Assembly (NCBI RefSeq): GCF_003600645.1
Contig: NZ_CP032482.1
Span: 2,728,001 to 2,792,000, forward strand
Origin: Yersinia rochesterensis
GTDB taxonomy: Bacteria; Pseudomonadota; Gammaproteobacteria; Enterobacterales; Enterobacteriaceae
Direction: 5' to 3'
Length of the DNA stretch: 64,000 nt
The notes beneath the pieces were generated by a model that made no database searches, had not been told where the DNA came from, and saw only the letters and a program-made list of their open reading frames with translations. This document shows positions 1 through 12,764 of the stretch, piece after piece. Position 1 is the stretch's first letter; each line of letters starts with the position of its first letter. Both the position numbers and the translations under genes were made by a program.

Positions 1-403
1 TAAAGGTGATGGTACCATCTTCAATATGAGGTAAAAACGCATCTTGCTGACTTTTATTGAAACGATGGACTTCATCGACAAATAAAATTGTCCGCCGACC
101 TGCATCACGATTTTGCCGCGCGCGCTCAATCGCTTCGCGAATCTCTTTAATGCCAGAGGTCACCGCTGAAATACGTTCGACATCCGCCTGACCATAGCGG
201 CCAATAATTTCTGCCAAAGTAGTTTTGCCGGTCCCCGGCGGCCCCCAGAGGATCATCGAGTGTAATTGTCCAGCAACGATCGCCCGCGGTAACGGTTTAC
301 CCGGTGCCAGCAAATGCTGCTGACCAATATATTGTTCCAACGTCAAAGGCCGCATCCGCGCGGCCAATGGCTGAAATTCATTCTGGGAAAAATCGAGGGA
401 CAT
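1..403 (-). CDS. rarA: Replication-associated recombination protein A, N-terminal part (runs off window)
   Basis: The frame read leftwards from an ATG at 401-403 is open to the window edge, giving the first 134 codons of a AAA+ ATPase. The Walker A GPPGTGKT is at about residues 54-61 and the Walker B/DEVH at about 110-113. The N-terminus matches RarA (MgsA), the clamp-loader-related protein that acts at stalled replication forks. It lies 16 bp downstream of lolA on the same strand, as in E. coli, so it is probably translated from the lolA transcript. The C-terminal tetramerisation part is outside the window. Identity is secure; completeness cannot be judged. Confidence 0.95.
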   Translation of the reverse strand, partial: MSLDFSQNEFQPLAARMRPLTLEQYIGQQHLLAPGKPLPRAIVAGQLHSMILWGPPGTGKTTLAEIIGRYGQADVERISAVTSGIKEIREAIERARQNRDAGRRTILFVDEVHRFNKSQQDAFLPHIEDGTITF

Positions 404-419
404 ATTACTCACACTGACC

Positions 420-1031
420 TCACTGCCGCTGGTCGTCCAGCGTCACACCTTTTGGTAGGGTAAATTTAAATTTACTGGCATCCGCAGAGCTATTTTGCTG
501 ACCTTTCAGCGTATAAGCACTGCGCTGCCCATCTTGCTCAATCGCAGTAAAGCTTTTGATAGTGCCCGTTGGCGTTACCGTGATAGCAAATTGCTTCAAA
601 TTGCCACTGGCGCTTTTCGGCGTAAGTTCAAAATCATCACCTTTCTGCTTCACATTATACTGTTTCCAGTCATCCGGGTTATTGCGAGTAATCAGCATAA
701 ATGGCGTATTACCTGTGGCATTTTTCAACCAGGTCGCTGTGGCCTGTTCAACAAACGGGTTATAGAACCACAGTGTTTCACCATCAGAAATCAAGACACT
801 CTCGTCAGGGGAGGTCATATGCCAGTTAAACAAATTTGGCCGTTTCACCCATAGCTCCCCCTCACCCTCTTGCACTGCTGTACCCTCTGAGCTGGTCACT
901 TTTTGCGAGAAGTTAGCGTGGAAACTGTTTACCTTGCTCAGGCGTCCTTGTAAGTCGGAGCTGGCATCTGCCAGCGCGTGAGCTGAAATTAAACCCGATA
1001 ACAGACAGCAAGCAACAAGCAGTTTTTTCAT
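420..1031 (-). CDS. lolA: Outer-membrane lipoprotein carrier protein LolA
   Basis: Periplasmic chaperone that takes lipoproteins from the LolCDE ABC transporter and passes them to LolB. The start at 1031 (MKKLLVACC...) gives 203 aa, the E. coli length. It begins with a classical cleavable signal peptide ending at ALA-D. The open frame extends 16 codons further upstream, but those codons are not signal-peptide-like, so the internal Met is chosen. The rest shows the usual LolA beta-sheet sequence with no obvious defect. Neighbours (ftsK upstream, rarA 16 bp downstream) are the conserved ftsK-lolA-rarA order, probably one transcription unit. Confidence 0.97.
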   Translation of the reverse strand: MKKLLVACCLLSGLISAHALADASSDLQGRLSKVNSFHANFSQKVTSSEGTAVQEGEGELWVKRPNLFNWHMTSPDESVLISDGETLWFYNPFVEQATATWLKNATGNTPFMLITRNNPDDWKQYNVKQKGDDFELTPKSASGNLKQFAITVTPTGTIKSFTAIEQDGQRSAYTLKGQQNSSADASKFKFTLPKGVTLDDQRQ

Positions 1032-1252
1032 TATTCTAAGTACCTTATAAAATTCATTGCGCCCTAATCGGGCCACCACAAAGGCGAATTCAGTGAGCGA
1101 GTTATATTGTCACTCTATGTGCCGTTTAAGTCTATGACTGGTAAGCTGAATGCATACCATAAACCTGACCACTTTAGCTGAAGTATTTCCGTTTCGTTAG
1201 CATATTAATCTGATAAATCTGAGGTTTACGCTTCTTTGCATAAGGGCCGCAA

Positions 1253-1271
1253 AGCGGCCCTGTCTATGTTA
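1253..1271. terminator. Perfect 8-bp GC hairpin between ftsK and lolA
   Basis: AGGGCCGC, a three-base loop, then GCGGCCCT, located just after the ftsK stop codon on the minus strand. There is no proper U-run on either strand (the minus strand continues TTATGC). It may be a weak or factor-assisted terminator or a processing stem rather than a full intrinsic terminator. Confidence 0.45.
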
Positions 1272-1290
1272 ACTACCTCAAAACAAGATA

Positions 1291-4200
1291 TTACTCGTGT
1301 GGAGGCGGAGCCAAGACTTCACGATTCCCGTTATGGCCGGGCGTACTGACAATCTGCTGGGCTTCCATCTGCTCAATAATCCGTGCCGCACGGTTATAGC
1401 CGATACGGAATTGGCGCTGTACCCCGGAGATAGACGCACGGCGCTTCTCCAGGACAAAGTTCACCGCTTGGTCAAACAGTGGGTCCAATTCTTCGTCGCT
1501 ATCCAAGCCAAGGCTACCGCCTTCACCATCCTCACTACCACTGAGAATGCTCTCAATGTATTGAGGACGACCACGAGCTTTCCAATCATTAACCACCGCG
1601 TGCACTTCCTGATCGCGGACAAAAGCGCCGTGAACACGTACCGGAATTGAGGAATTAGGTGCCATATACAGCATATCCCCCATCCCCAGTAGCGATTCTG
1701 CACCACCTTGATCAAGGATAGTTCGCGAATCTATCTTGCTGGAAACCGTAAATGCGATGCGGGTCGGAATGTTGGCTTTAATGAGGCCTGTAATCACATC
1801 CACAGACGGGCGCTGAGTTGCCAAGACTAAATGAATCCCAGCAGCTCGGGCTTTTTGCGCCAAACGCGCAATTAGCTCTTCAACTTTCTTGCCCACTGTC
1901 ATCATCAGGTCAGCAAATTCATCCACCATCACCACGATATAAGGCAATTTCACCAACATTGGCGGTGAAATATCCATACTATCAGAGGGTTTCCAGAATG
2001 GATCGGGGATTGGACGCCCCATCGCTTCAGCTTGAGCCACTCGCTCGTTATATCCAGCAAGGTTACGCACACCCAATGCAGACATCAGCTTATAGCGCCG
2101 TTCCATTTCGCCGACACACCACCGCAATGCATTCGCCGCATCTTTCATATCAGTAACCACTTCGGTTAACAGATGAGGGATCCCCTCATACACTGACAGC
2201 TCCAGCATTTTCGGGTCAATCATGATAAAGCGCACATCTTCTGGCGTGGCTTTATACAAGATGCTGAGGATCATGGCGTTAACGCCCACCGATTTACCGG
2301 AACCGGTGGTACCAGCCACCAGTAAATGAGGCATTTTAGCCAGATCGGCTACCACCGGTTGCCCAGCAATATCCTTACCCAACACAATAGCTAATGGCGA
2401 CGGATTATCTCGGAATTTGGCACAATCGAGGACTTCGCGTAAATAAACGGTCTGACGATGTTTATTGGGTAGTTCAAGCCCGACATAAGGCTTACCTGGA
2501 ATCACTTCCACCACACGCACGGCAATAGCCGAAAGAGATCGAGCCAAATCGCGAGAAAGATTAGAAATGCGCGAAGCTTTGACACCTGGTGCTAAATCAA
2601 GCTCAAAGCGGGTAATGACCGGCCCCGGAGATATACCCACGACCTCTGCTTTCACCCGATAATCACCTAACCGCGCTTCGACTAAACGCGCCATTTGCTC
2701 CAGAGCAAACATATCAACCGGTTCCTCCTCCGCTGGCGGAGAAGAAAGAAGATCCAACGTCGGCAATGGTGTTGTCGGTTTGACCAAAGGCTGATCATTG
2801 CGCATCAAGAAGGGGTGAATCAAACTGTCCATCGCCGGAGTTGGCTGCACTGGTGAAACTGGCGGTACTGCTGTCGGAGTTGGTTGCACCGGTGCTGATT
2901 GGCCAGAATACACTTGATGAGTTTGATTGACTCCTGACGGCTGATAGGCCGAGACCTGTTCAGTATGCTCTGGTACAGAAGTACCTTTCACTGTTGCTGG
3001 CTGCGCGGCGTCGTCAACATACGGAGACAGCGTAAACAGAGGCTCACGTGGGCTTTCATCGACCAGATCTGCAACCGGTGAGAATGTAAAGGCACTACGG
3101 GTATCTACGGGTTGCGTTTCCTCAACAAAAGCATGTTTATATTCGCTAGCGTCAAGATTTTCATCGTCCGGAGAACCATAACGATGTTGCTGTTGCGCTG
3201 CAAAGGCTTGTCGTAATGCCGCCTCTTGCAAAGCCTGTTCATCTTCTGGCTCTGCCGCAGAGAAAGTATTCCCCCCCGCATCGGCTGATTGTCCGTAACG
3301 CTCTGATTGTTGGTCAGCAAAAGCTTGACGCAAGATTGCCTGCTGTAATGCATCATCATCTTCAGAGGCAACCTCCGCTGTAAATAACGTTTCAGCAACT
3401 TGAGGAGCTTGTGCTTCTTGCTCTCGCTGTTCCTGCTCCGCCATACGCTGAGACGGTAATTTGATACCGTAGGAAGCGAGTTCACGCCGTGTCGGGATCC
3501 GAACAGGATTAGGCCTTGGTAACTCAGGCCCTATGCCCTGTTTAACCTGTAAACTGCTATCACTGGTAGCGGTAAATGCGGGCATAAACGTGGCGGCAGC
3601 CGCACTTGCCGCGACTACTCCTATCGTAGACGCAGGGCGACTTGGCGACCCCATCGGGGCCAGACCATCAATATCTGTGCCCATTCCAGGGTTCATATAA
3701 GGTGTACTTTCTACCTGATCGCTATGGCGCTGCGCCGCTGAAAAATCAAAGGGAGAATGGCTAGCGGGTGTTGCTGGTTTGTCCCATGAACCCAGTTGAG
3801 GCTCAGGCCTTTCAACCGACGGTGCAACACGTGTTGGCGCAGGAGACGTCGCTTCTTGTGGAATTTCAAAAGAATAGAGCGGCGGCGTTGCGGCCATATT
3901 ATCAACCATCGGCACTGTACTGTGGCTGATAACGGGTTCGGACGGAGGACCCGCAGGAGATAACACTGACGGCTCATCATTATCTGTTGCACGTAATGTA
4001 CTCAATAATGGGTCATCGCCATCTTTGGTTTCAGCAACTGCTGCACTAGCCAATGTTGCCCCATCCAATATCGAGCTAACAGGTGCATCTGTTACGGATG
4101 GTGCCGAGAACAATACATCGTCATCCGCATGGGCGGAGTTTGCCGCCAGCGCTGTAGCCGCTGTTACACCCACAACCGATTTATTCGGCGTAACGCCTTT

Positions 4201-4887
4201 ATCTTGCTCAGCAGTCATCGCCCCATCAACTTGGTAATCGTCATCTTCATCGTCATAATGTTCTTCACGACGTGAACGATTAGTCATAAATGTCAACGAT
4301 CCTAAGACTACTCCACCAATTTTTTCAGCAATAACCAACCATGACCACCCCGTAAAGAGTGTCAGGCCCACAGCCCAGATACAGAGCAATGTCAGGGTTG
4401 CCCCCACACCGTTGAACCATGGCAACATGGCATTACTGAATAGACTGCCGATCACCCCGCCAGAGGCGAAATAGTAAAGATCGTCAATATTTAATGCAGC
4501 CAAACCACATGAGGTTAAAATCAGGGCTAATGTGCCTATCAACCGCAATGAGAGTGCAAAGTAATCGACATGCTCACTGGCATCACGCTGGCGAAATGCA
4601 GCCCAGCACAACATCACCATAATGGCGGGAATTGCATAAGCCAAGACGCCGAAAGTGAAGAACAATGTATCGGCCATCCAGGCGCCAACACTTCCACCAA
4701 GATTATGGATCGGCTCATGCCATGAAGTTTGCGACCAACTCGGGTCTGAAGGGTTGAAACTGAGCAGCGCGGCCATTAGGAAGGCTGCCAAAATCGTTAC
4801 CACAATCAAAACAGCCTCAAGCAAACGGCGCCCATTGCTGAGTTTTTTCAAAGTAACTTCTTTATCTTCTGTATATTCCTGGCTCAA
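1291..4887 (-). CDS. ftsK: DNA translocase FtsK
   Basis: Septal DNA pump that links division with chromosome dimer resolution. The N-terminal 200 residues carry four hydrophobic membrane segments. Then comes a long Pro/Gln/Ala/Glu-rich linker (about residues 210-760). The RecA-like motor follows, with Walker A GTTGSGKS at 859-866 and Walker B MVDE at about 987-990. The C-terminal winged-helix gamma domain (last about 65 residues) reads KOPS sites and contacts XerD. At 1198 aa it is shorter than E. coli FtsK (1329 aa); the difference is in the linker. The linker contains two copies of a Gln/Ala-rich repeat near residues 510-535 and 548-572. Gene order lrp-ftsK-lolA is conserved. Confidence 0.97.
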   Translation of the reverse strand: MSQEYTEDKEVTLKKLSNGRRLLEAVLIVVTILAAFLMAALLSFNPSDPSWSQTSWHEPIHNLGGSVGAWMADTLFFTFGVLAYAIPAIMVMLCWAAFRQRDASEHVDYFALSLRLIGTLALILTSCGLAALNIDDLYYFASGGVIGSLFSNAMLPWFNGVGATLTLLCIWAVGLTLFTGWSWLVIAEKIGGVVLGSLTFMTNRSRREEHYDDEDDDYQVDGAMTAEQDKGVTPNKSVVGVTAATALAANSAHADDDVLFSAPSVTDAPVSSILDGATLASAAVAETKDGDDPLLSTLRATDNDEPSVLSPAGPPSEPVISHSTVPMVDNMAATPPLYSFEIPQEATSPAPTRVAPSVERPEPQLGSWDKPATPASHSPFDFSAAQRHSDQVESTPYMNPGMGTDIDGLAPMGSPSRPASTIGVVAASAAAATFMPAFTATSDSSLQVKQGIGPELPRPNPVRIPTRRELASYGIKLPSQRMAEQEQREQEAQAPQVAETLFTAEVASEDDDALQQAILRQAFADQQSERYGQSADAGGNTFSAAEPEDEQALQEAALRQAFAAQQQHRYGSPDDENLDASEYKHAFVEETQPVDTRSAFTFSPVADLVDESPREPLFTLSPYVDDAAQPATVKGTSVPEHTEQVSAYQPSGVNQTHQVYSGQSAPVQPTPTAVPPVSPVQPTPAMDSLIHPFLMRNDQPLVKPTTPLPTLDLLSSPPAEEEPVDMFALEQMARLVEARLGDYRVKAEVVGISPGPVITRFELDLAPGVKASRISNLSRDLARSLSAIAVRVVEVIPGKPYVGLELPNKHRQTVYLREVLDCAKFRDNPSPLAIVLGKDIAGQPVVADLAKMPHLLVAGTTGSGKSVGVNAMILSILYKATPEDVRFIMIDPKMLELSVYEGIPHLLTEVVTDMKDAANALRWCVGEMERRYKLMSALGVRNLAGYNERVAQAEAMGRPIPDPFWKPSDSMDISPPMLVKLPYIVVMVDEFADLMMTVGKKVEELIARLAQKARAAGIHLVLATQRPSVDVITGLIKANIPTRIAFTVSSKIDSRTILDQGGAESLLGMGDMLYMAPNSSIPVRVHGAFVRDQEVHAVVNDWKARGRPQYIESILSGSEDGEGGSLGLDSDEELDPLFDQAVNFVLEKRRASISGVQRQFRIGYNRAARIIEQMEAQQIVSTPGHNGNREVLAPPPHE

Positions 4888-5008
4888 GAAAGGCTCTCCA
4901 GGTTCCTGTTAACTAGTATGAGTAGCAACGCCGAGAACCCTCCCGGCGTTGAAACTGTATGAATAAACAGGAGTGTAACCAAATTACTCAGGTTTTGCAC
5001 CTGCCTGT

Positions 5009-5503
5009 TTACCGCGTTTTAATAACAAGGCGGTTACTCTGCTTCACTTCTTCCATGACAACATAAGTGCGGGTGTCGTTGACTCCCGGTAGGCGAAGCA
5101 AGGTCTCACCGAGTAATGTACGGTAAGCAGACATGTCAGGTACACGAGTTTTCAACAAATAGTCGAAATCACCGGAAACCAGGTGACACTCTTGAATTTC
5201 CTCAAGATTTTTTACAGCGGTATTAAATTGCTCAAACACATCCGGAGCGCCACGATTCAGAGTAATCTCAACGATAACCAGCAGTGATGCATCCAAATAC
5301 TGTGGATTAAGCAGTGCAGTATAGCCATGAATGAAGCCCTGACGCTCTAAGCGGCGAACCCGTTCCAGACATGGTGTTGGTGACAACCCTACTCGTTTTG
5401 AAAGCTCAACGTTAGAGATACGCCCATCCTTTTGTAATTCATTCAGGATGTTACGATCTATACGATCAAGCTCTTTCCCCGGGCGTTTTTTGTTATCTAT
5501 CAT
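5009..5503 (-). CDS. lrp: Leucine-responsive regulatory protein Lrp
   Basis: Global feast/famine regulator of amino-acid metabolism genes. Starting at the Met at 5503 (MIDNKKRPG...) gives 164 aa, the same as E. coli Lrp, and nearly every residue matches the E. coli protein as remembered. The N-terminal HTH is at about residues 28-50 and the C-terminal RAM ligand/oligomer domain follows. The upstream 15-codon extension of the frame has no family match and is left out. It is oriented towards ftsK. A long (768 bp) divergent gap to trxB holds its promoter and leader. The sdaC-sdaB operon of this window belongs to a pathway known to be Lrp-controlled in E. coli. Confidence 0.97.
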   Translation of the reverse strand: MIDNKKRPGKELDRIDRNILNELQKDGRISNVELSKRVGLSPTPCLERVRRLERQGFIHGYTALLNPQYLDASLLVIVEITLNRGAPDVFEQFNTAVKNLEEIQECHLVSGDFDYLLKTRVPDMSAYRTLLGETLLRLPGVNDTRTYVVMEEVKQSNRLVIKTR

Positions 5504-7234
<1,731 letters not shown>

Positions 7235-7261
7235 TCCATATCAAAACTTCACCTAATACCG

Positions 7262-7298
7262 ACGGGCAGCTAACAGATACGTGAGCCGCCCGTTTTTA
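7262..7298 (+). terminator. Intrinsic terminator of trxB
   Basis: Stem ACGGGC (7262-7267) with GCCCGT (7288-7293), extended inside by a GCT/AGC pairing and followed by a TTTTTAAT tract. It lies 28 bp after the trxB stop codon. Confidence 0.75.
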
Positions 7299-7503
7299 AT
7301 TTCTGTTGGCCCTTTATTTGGTATATCGGCATGTCAATGAAAAACAGCAAATTATAGATATCGACTAATGCGGCGACTATCACAAGCATTATGGTTTCCC
7401 CTCATGGCTTGACGCGGTAATATTGCCCCTCGCTGGTTTGCCATCTTCAAAGGTGACAAATATTTTTTGAAGCTTTCCCGTACCTTGCGCAGAAAATTAC
7501 CCG

Positions 7504-9270
7504 ATGAATAAAACACGACAGTATGAGTTGATTCGTTGGCTGAAAAAACAAAGCGCCCCCGCGCAACGTTGGCTCCGCCTGTCTATGCTACTTGGCCTCT
7601 TCAGTGGGTTACTGATTATTGCTCAAGCTTGGTTATTGGCCACCTTGTTGCAAGCGCTGATCATTGACAAAATCCCGCGCGCGGAATTAATCACTGATTT
7701 TGGTTTGCTGGCTGGAACTTTCGCCGTACGCGCCGTGATCAGTTGGTTGCGTGAGCGAGTAGGGTTTATTTGCGGCATGAAGGTACGTCAACAGATTCGC
7801 AAAATAGTGTTAGATCGATTAGAGCAACTCGGCCCTGCTTGGGTAAAAGGCAAACCCGCCGGAAGTTGGGCAACGATTATTTTGGAACAAATTGAAGATA
7901 TGCAGGATTACTATTCTCGCTATTTGCCGCAGATGTACTTAGCTGTCTTTATTCCAGTGCTGATTTTGATTGCTGTCTTCCCGATCAACTGGGCAGCAGG
8001 TTTAATTTTATTTGTCACTGCACCATTGATCCCTTTGTTTATGGTGCTGGTCGGAATGGGCGCTGCCGACGCCAACCGGCGTAATTTTGTCGCACTCGCT
8101 CGTCTAAGTGGTAACTTCCTCGACCGTTTGCGTGGTCTGGACACTTTACGTTTATTTAACCGCGCCAAAGCAGAAACAGACCAAATTCGTGAATCCTCAG
8201 AAGATTTCCGTCGCCGCACCATGGAAGTACTGCGTATGGCTTTCCTCTCCTCCGCTGTGTTGGAATTTTTCGCGGCAATATCCATCGCAGTCGTTGCTGT
8301 CTATTTTGGTTTTTCCTATTTAGGTGAATTGAATTTTGGCAGTTACGGCCTGGGTGTCACCCTATTTTCTGGTTTTCTGGTTTTGATTTTGGCACCTGAA
8401 TTCTTTCAGCCGCTACGGGACTTAGGTACGTTTTACCATGCCAAGGCGCAAGCTGTTGGTGCTGCTGAGTCATTGGTAACATTTTTAAGTAGCGAAAGTG
8501 AAACTATTGGCCGTGGCGATAAAGTTTTGGATGGCACTGATGCCATCACTCTGGAAGCTGACGCGCTAGAAATTCTATCCCCCACAGGTACTCGCTTGGC
8601 TGGGCCACTGACATTTTCTCTCTCTGCAGGCAAACGAGTTGCTATTGTTGGTTTAAGCGGGGCGGGTAAAAGCTCCTTGCTTAATTTGCTATTAGGCTTT
8701 TTACCTTATCGCGGCTCATTAAAAGTCAACAACATAGAATTGCGCGAACTGGATCCGCAGGCTTGGCGAAACCAGTTAAGCTGGGTCGGCCAAAATCCGC
8801 ACTTACCGGAACAGACACTGGTCGCCAATATTTTGCTGGGCCAACCTAATGCTGACAATAACCAACTACAACTGGCTATTGAGCGCGCATATATCAATGA
8901 ATTCCTTAATGACCTACCACAAGGATTAGATACTGAAGTCGGTGACCATTCGGCGCGTCTTTCTGTTGGGCAAGCCCAGCGCGTTGCTGTTGCCAGAGCA
9001 TTGCTCAACCCGTGCCGACTTTTGCTACTAGACGAACCTACTGCCAGTTTGGATGCTCATAGTGAACAGTTGGTCATGAAAGCGCTGGAGGAAGCCTCCC
9101 GTAAGCAGACCACATTGCTGGTCACCCATCAGTTGGAAGATACGCTGGGGTATGATCAAATCTGGGTGATGGATAATGGCCTATTAATTCAGCAAGGTGA
9201 TTATTCTAGCCTGAGTCAATCAGCCGGTTCATTTGCCAACCTGCTGTCCCATCGCAGTGAGGAGCTTTAA
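7504..9270 (+). CDS. cydD: Heterodimeric thiol ABC exporter, subunit CydD
   Basis: Half-transporter that with CydC exports glutathione and cysteine to the periplasm and is needed for cytochrome bd assembly. It has 588 aa. An N-terminal six-helix transmembrane domain (about residues 20-320) is followed by a nucleotide-binding domain. Walker A GLSGAGKS is at about 383-390. The signature is the non-canonical LSVGQ near 483, as in E. coli CydD. Walker B LLLLDEP is near 507. cydC begins 3 bases after its stop, so the two are co-transcribed and probably co-translated. No fault was seen. Confidence 0.97.
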   Translation: MNKTRQYELIRWLKKQSAPAQRWLRLSMLLGLFSGLLIIAQAWLLATLLQALIIDKIPRAELITDFGLLAGTFAVRAVISWLRERVGFICGMKVRQQIRKIVLDRLEQLGPAWVKGKPAGSWATIILEQIEDMQDYYSRYLPQMYLAVFIPVLILIAVFPINWAAGLILFVTAPLIPLFMVLVGMGAADANRRNFVALARLSGNFLDRLRGLDTLRLFNRAKAETDQIRESSEDFRRRTMEVLRMAFLSSAVLEFFAAISIAVVAVYFGFSYLGELNFGSYGLGVTLFSGFLVLILAPEFFQPLRDLGTFYHAKAQAVGAAESLVTFLSSESETIGRGDKVLDGTDAITLEADALEILSPTGTRLAGPLTFSLSAGKRVAIVGLSGAGKSSLLNLLLGFLPYRGSLKVNNIELRELDPQAWRNQLSWVGQNPHLPEQTLVANILLGQPNADNNQLQLAIERAYINEFLNDLPQGLDTEVGDHSARLSVGQAQRVAVARALLNPCRLLLLDEPTASLDAHSEQLVMKALEEASRKQTTLLVTHQLEDTLGYDQIWVMDNGLLIQQGDYSSLSQSAGSFANLLSHRSEEL

Positions 9271-9272
9271 TC

Positions 9273-10997
9273 ATGCGAGTGCTTCTCCCCTTTTTGGCCT
9301 TGTATCGCCGTCATTGGTTCCTGATTTGTCTGGGTATTGTGTTGGCCATCATCACATTACTGGCCAGTATCGGGTTATTGACATTATCAGGCTGGTTCCT
9401 GGCCGGAACCGCGATTGCGGGCCCTGCTGGGTTGTATACTTTTAACTATCTGTTACCTGCGGCTGGTGTTCGAGGTGCTGCGATTATCCGCACGGCTGGT
9501 CGTTATGCTGAGCGAGTTGTCAGTCATGACGCGACATTCCGAGTGCTGGCACATCTACGGATCTTTGCATTCCAGAAAATATTACCCCTCTCCCCTGCTG
9601 GCATTGCTCGCTTTCGCCAAAGCGAATTGCTGAACCGCCTGGTTGCAGATGTCGATACACTCGATCATCTCTATCTGCGAGTAATCTCACCGCTGGTTGC
9701 CGCTATTGTCATCATAGCAACAGTAACATTTGGCCTGAGTTACATTGATGCCAATTTGGCCCTGACACTTGGTGCCATACTGCTTGGGTTATTATTGTTA
9801 GTGCCATTGATTTTCTATCGTGCTGGTAAACCTATTGGCCGTGATTTAACAGATCTGCGCGGTCTTTATCGCTCACAACTGACATCTTGGCTACAAGGCC
9901 AAGCCGAACTGTTAGCTTTCGGTGCATTACAACGGTTTCGCGCTTCATTGGAAGACATTGAACAGCGCTGGATGATCCGTCAAAGGCAGCAAGCATCCTT
10001 GGCTGGTTTAGCCCAAGCTTTAATGATTCTCGCTTCAGGTCTGACAGTGACATTAATTTTATGGCTAGCTGCGGCGGGGATAAATGGTAACAACCAGCCA
10101 GGGGCATTGCTGGCCTTGTTTGTTTTCACATCATTAGCTGCTTTTGAAGCTCTGTTACCTGTGGCTGGCGCTTTCCAACACTTAGGGCAAGTTATCGCGT
10201 CGGCGACCCGTGTTGGTCAGTTAATGGAACAAAAGCCCGAAGTGACATTCCCAGTTACCGGCCCGGCATTGACCCAACAAGCTGCGCTAGAAGTGACAGG
10301 GCTGAGTTTTACTTACCCACAGCAGCCTTTGCCCGTTTTACAAAATATATCGCTGTCACTGGCCGCAGGGGAGCATATTGCGCTATTGGGCCGCACTGGC
10401 TGTGGTAAATCTACACTGTTGCAGTTATTAACTCGAGCATGGGATGCTAGCGAAGGCATCATCTCGCTGAATGGGAAACCTTTAGCCAGCTATGATGAAG
10501 CTGCACTACGCCAAATGATGACAGTCGTCAGCCAACGGGTGCATATTTTTAGCAGTACATTGCGTGAAAACCTGCTACTGGCCTGCCCTGCTGCATCCGA
10601 TGCACAACTAAAAGTTGTTTTAGAACAAGTTGGTTTGGCTAATTTGTTAGATAACAGCGAAGGGCTGAATGCCTGGATGGGAGATGGTGGGCGTCCATTA
10701 TCTGGTGGTGAACAACGCCGTTTAGGGATTGCTCGCGCGTTGCTACATCCAGCACCACTGCTACTCCTTGATGAACCTACCGAAGGGTTAGATGCGGAAA
10801 CTGAACAACAGATCCTGACGTTATTGCGTCAGCACTGTCAGCATAAAAGCCTGATTATTGTTACTCATCGCTTGTATGGGTTGGAATATATGGATCGGAT
10901 TTGTGTGATGGATGGTGGGAAAATAGTTGAGCAAGGCGACCATCAAAGCTTATTGCAAAACAAGGGGCGCTACTACCAATTCCATCAACGGCATTAA
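9273..10997 (+). CDS. cydC: Heterodimeric thiol ABC exporter, subunit CydC
   Basis: Partner of CydD. It has 574 aa with a transmembrane domain (first about 320 residues) and an ABC ATPase domain. Walker A GRTGCGKS is at about 373-380, the canonical signature LSGGE near 475, and Walker B LLLLDEP follows. The ATG at 9273 follows the GAGGAG of the cydD 3' end, so the ribosome-binding site lies inside cydD. Together they form the cytoplasmic-membrane exporter that tunes periplasmic redox for cytochrome bd and c maturation. No terminator was recognised after the gene. Confidence 0.97.
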   Translation: MRVLLPFLALYRRHWFLICLGIVLAIITLLASIGLLTLSGWFLAGTAIAGPAGLYTFNYLLPAAGVRGAAIIRTAGRYAERVVSHDATFRVLAHLRIFAFQKILPLSPAGIARFRQSELLNRLVADVDTLDHLYLRVISPLVAAIVIIATVTFGLSYIDANLALTLGAILLGLLLLVPLIFYRAGKPIGRDLTDLRGLYRSQLTSWLQGQAELLAFGALQRFRASLEDIEQRWMIRQRQQASLAGLAQALMILASGLTVTLILWLAAAGINGNNQPGALLALFVFTSLAAFEALLPVAGAFQHLGQVIASATRVGQLMEQKPEVTFPVTGPALTQQAALEVTGLSFTYPQQPLPVLQNISLSLAAGEHIALLGRTGCGKSTLLQLLTRAWDASEGIISLNGKPLASYDEAALRQMMTVVSQRVHIFSSTLRENLLLACPAASDAQLKVVLEQVGLANLLDNSEGLNAWMGDGGRPLSGGEQRRLGIARALLHPAPLLLLDEPTEGLDAETEQQILTLLRQHCQHKSLIIVTHRLYGLEYMDRICVMDGGKIVEQGDHQSLLQNKGRYYQFHQRH

Positions 10998-11425
10998 TAC
11001 AAAGATTATATGTGAATAATGCGACTGAATAATGGCAGGTAATCAACCAATTCATAGCTAATATTAAGTAAAACAACTGAAAGCAAAATAGTCTGGTTTG
11101 TTATAAATAATTTTAGAGACAAAGTCATTGAAGTTGCAGTCAGGCCGAGCGAACGATAAATCGATTGGGGCAGTGTGCATGCTACCCCTGGATGGGGTTC
11201 AAGATTGTGGCTGATTGATCTCGATAAATTTGAGCAGCCAAGAGATTCAGGTGATAACTTTTTATTAACACTTAGCGCCGAGAGCCAATTTAATTACGGG
11301 TTGCAGATAACTTATCAAAGTGAAACTCGCAAATGGGCCAAGTAACGAGTATCGCTAGCAATAATGCAGCATCGAGTACCAAGAGTCTGCCCAGATGGGC
11401 CGGTATAGAGTCACCAAGGGGATTT
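10998..11425. other. 428-bp cydC-aat intergenic region
   Basis: No gene was recognised. The frame of aat is open back to an ATG at 11333, but the extra 31 residues have no match to Aat. A stretch starting near 11128 (GAAGTTGCAG...) faintly resembles the left arm of an ERIC repeat but lacks the core, so it is not annotated as one. The first part is AT-rich. The region presumably carries the aat promoter. Confidence 0.5.
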
Positions 11426-12136
11426 ATGCGCATCACACAGCTCTCTTCTCAATCATTCGCATTCCCCTCACCTGAGCTAGCTCTGCGCGAACCTAACGGA
11501 TTGTTGGCCTTGGGAGGAGATTTATCCCCTCCCCGTTTGCTGGCAGCCTATGAGCGGGGAATTTTCCCCTGGTTTAGTCCAGGGGAAATGATTTTATGGT
11601 GGTCACCTGACCCCCGCGCCGTATTGTATCCAGAAGATTTACATATCAGCCGGAGTATGAGGCGTTTTATGCGCCATTGCCCTTATCAATTTACAATCAA
11701 CCATGCTTTTGAAGATGTCGTTCGCGCCTGTGCGACTCAGCGTGATGAGGGAACCTGGATTGGCGCTGATGTACAGCAAGCCTATTGCCACTTACATACA
11801 CTGGGCAACGCCCATTCCGTAGAGGTCTGGTTGGAAAATGAACTGGTAGGTGGTTTGTACGGTATCTCAGTGGGTTCACTCTTTTGTGGTGAATCCATGT
11901 TTAGCCGGGCTAATAATGCCTCAAAAAGCGCTTTAATGGTTTTTTGCCATCATTTTACCCGTCATGGTGGAGAACTGATTGACTGTCAGGTCCTCAACGC
12001 TCACACTGCGTCGCTGGGTGCGATTGAGATCCCACGAAACTTTTTTTTGCAGCAGTTGAGTCAACGCCAGTTTAGTCCACTACCGGCTGAATGCTGGTTA
12101 CCGCAATCGTTGAATTTTTCATCCGCGATGCAGTAA
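11426..12136 (+). CDS. aat: Leucyl/phenylalanyl-tRNA--protein transferase
   Basis: N-end-rule enzyme that adds Leu or Phe to proteins starting with Arg or Lys, marking them for ClpS-ClpAP. It has 236 aa from the ATG at 11426, which has an AAGGGG ribosome-binding site 5 bases upstream and aligns with E. coli Aat at MRxxQLS. The conserved blocks [20 protein letters not shown] and [11 protein letters not shown] are all present. The CGESMFSR and IDCQVLNxHTASLGA motifs follow. The product's partners clpA and clpS are encoded less than 3 kb away on the other strand, the usual enterobacterial arrangement. Confidence 0.97.
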   Translation: MRITQLSSQSFAFPSPELALREPNGLLALGGDLSPPRLLAAYERGIFPWFSPGEMILWWSPDPRAVLYPEDLHISRSMRRFMRHCPYQFTINHAFEDVVRACATQRDEGTWIGADVQQAYCHLHTLGNAHSVEVWLENELVGGLYGISVGSLFCGESMFSRANNASKSALMVFCHHFTRHGGELIDCQVLNAHTASLGAIEIPRNFFLQQLSQRQFSPLPAECWLPQSLNFSSAMQ

Positions 12137-12283
12137 AGCTCAACCGTTGAAAAGAACCCCACATTAGGCTTTATCCCCTCTTACCGGCAGACTAATTTTG
12201 CTGAAATGGTGCGATGACCGCCAACACTTCTTTACATAATGTGGGTTTTTCGGCATTATCTTGCCGGTTAAAAACTAAGGTAG

Positions 12284-12520
<237 letters not shown>

Positions 12521-12580
12521 TCGGCTAATCTGTCGCCAATTTAAAACTGGCGAGCTCTGAGGATGTAGTCCCCCCTCCGG

Positions 12581-12612
12581 CGCCCTTCCCATTTATGGCT
12601 AGGGCGTTTTGC
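12581..12612 (+). terminator. Probable infA terminator
   Basis: CGCCCT (12581-12586), a 14-base loop, AGGGCG (12601-12606), then TTTTGCGTTTTC. It is a short but GC-rich stem with a T-tract in the right place. Confidence 0.55.
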
Positions 12613-12683
12613 GTTTTCTTTTATTTGTCGATTTAGTGCATTTATTCACCACACAAATAAAAGCAAAATGTGCAAAGAAATAA

Positions 12684-12721
12684 AAAGGGCGATAGCTAAA
12701 TTAGCTTATCGCCCTTTATTT
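12684..12721. terminator. Bidirectional terminator between infA and clpA
   Basis: GGGCGATA pairs with TATCGCCC, with an inner GCTAA/TTAGC pairing. Read on the minus strand (downstream of clpA) it is followed by TTTTTATTTC; on the plus strand by TTTATTTC. It serves the convergent infA and clpA transcripts. Confidence 0.85.
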
Positions 12722-12764
12722 CGCTCTTAATTTGAAGCTCCCGCAAAGCTAGCGACTGGCTAAC

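Noticed and set aside
4926..4951. CAACGCCG / CGGCGTTG hairpin between lrp and ftsK
   Set aside because: Good stem but no T-tract on the minus strand, so not called as a terminator.
11120..11200. ERIC-like left arm between cydC and aat
   Set aside because: Only a short GAAGTTGCAG-type segment matches. The diagnostic core GAGCTTAC and the right arm are missing.
12158..12250. CCCACATTA / TAATGTGGG followed by T5 between aat and infA
   Set aside because: The arms are perfect, but a loop of about 70 bases makes a Rho-independent terminator doubtful. It could also be chance in an AT-rich gap.
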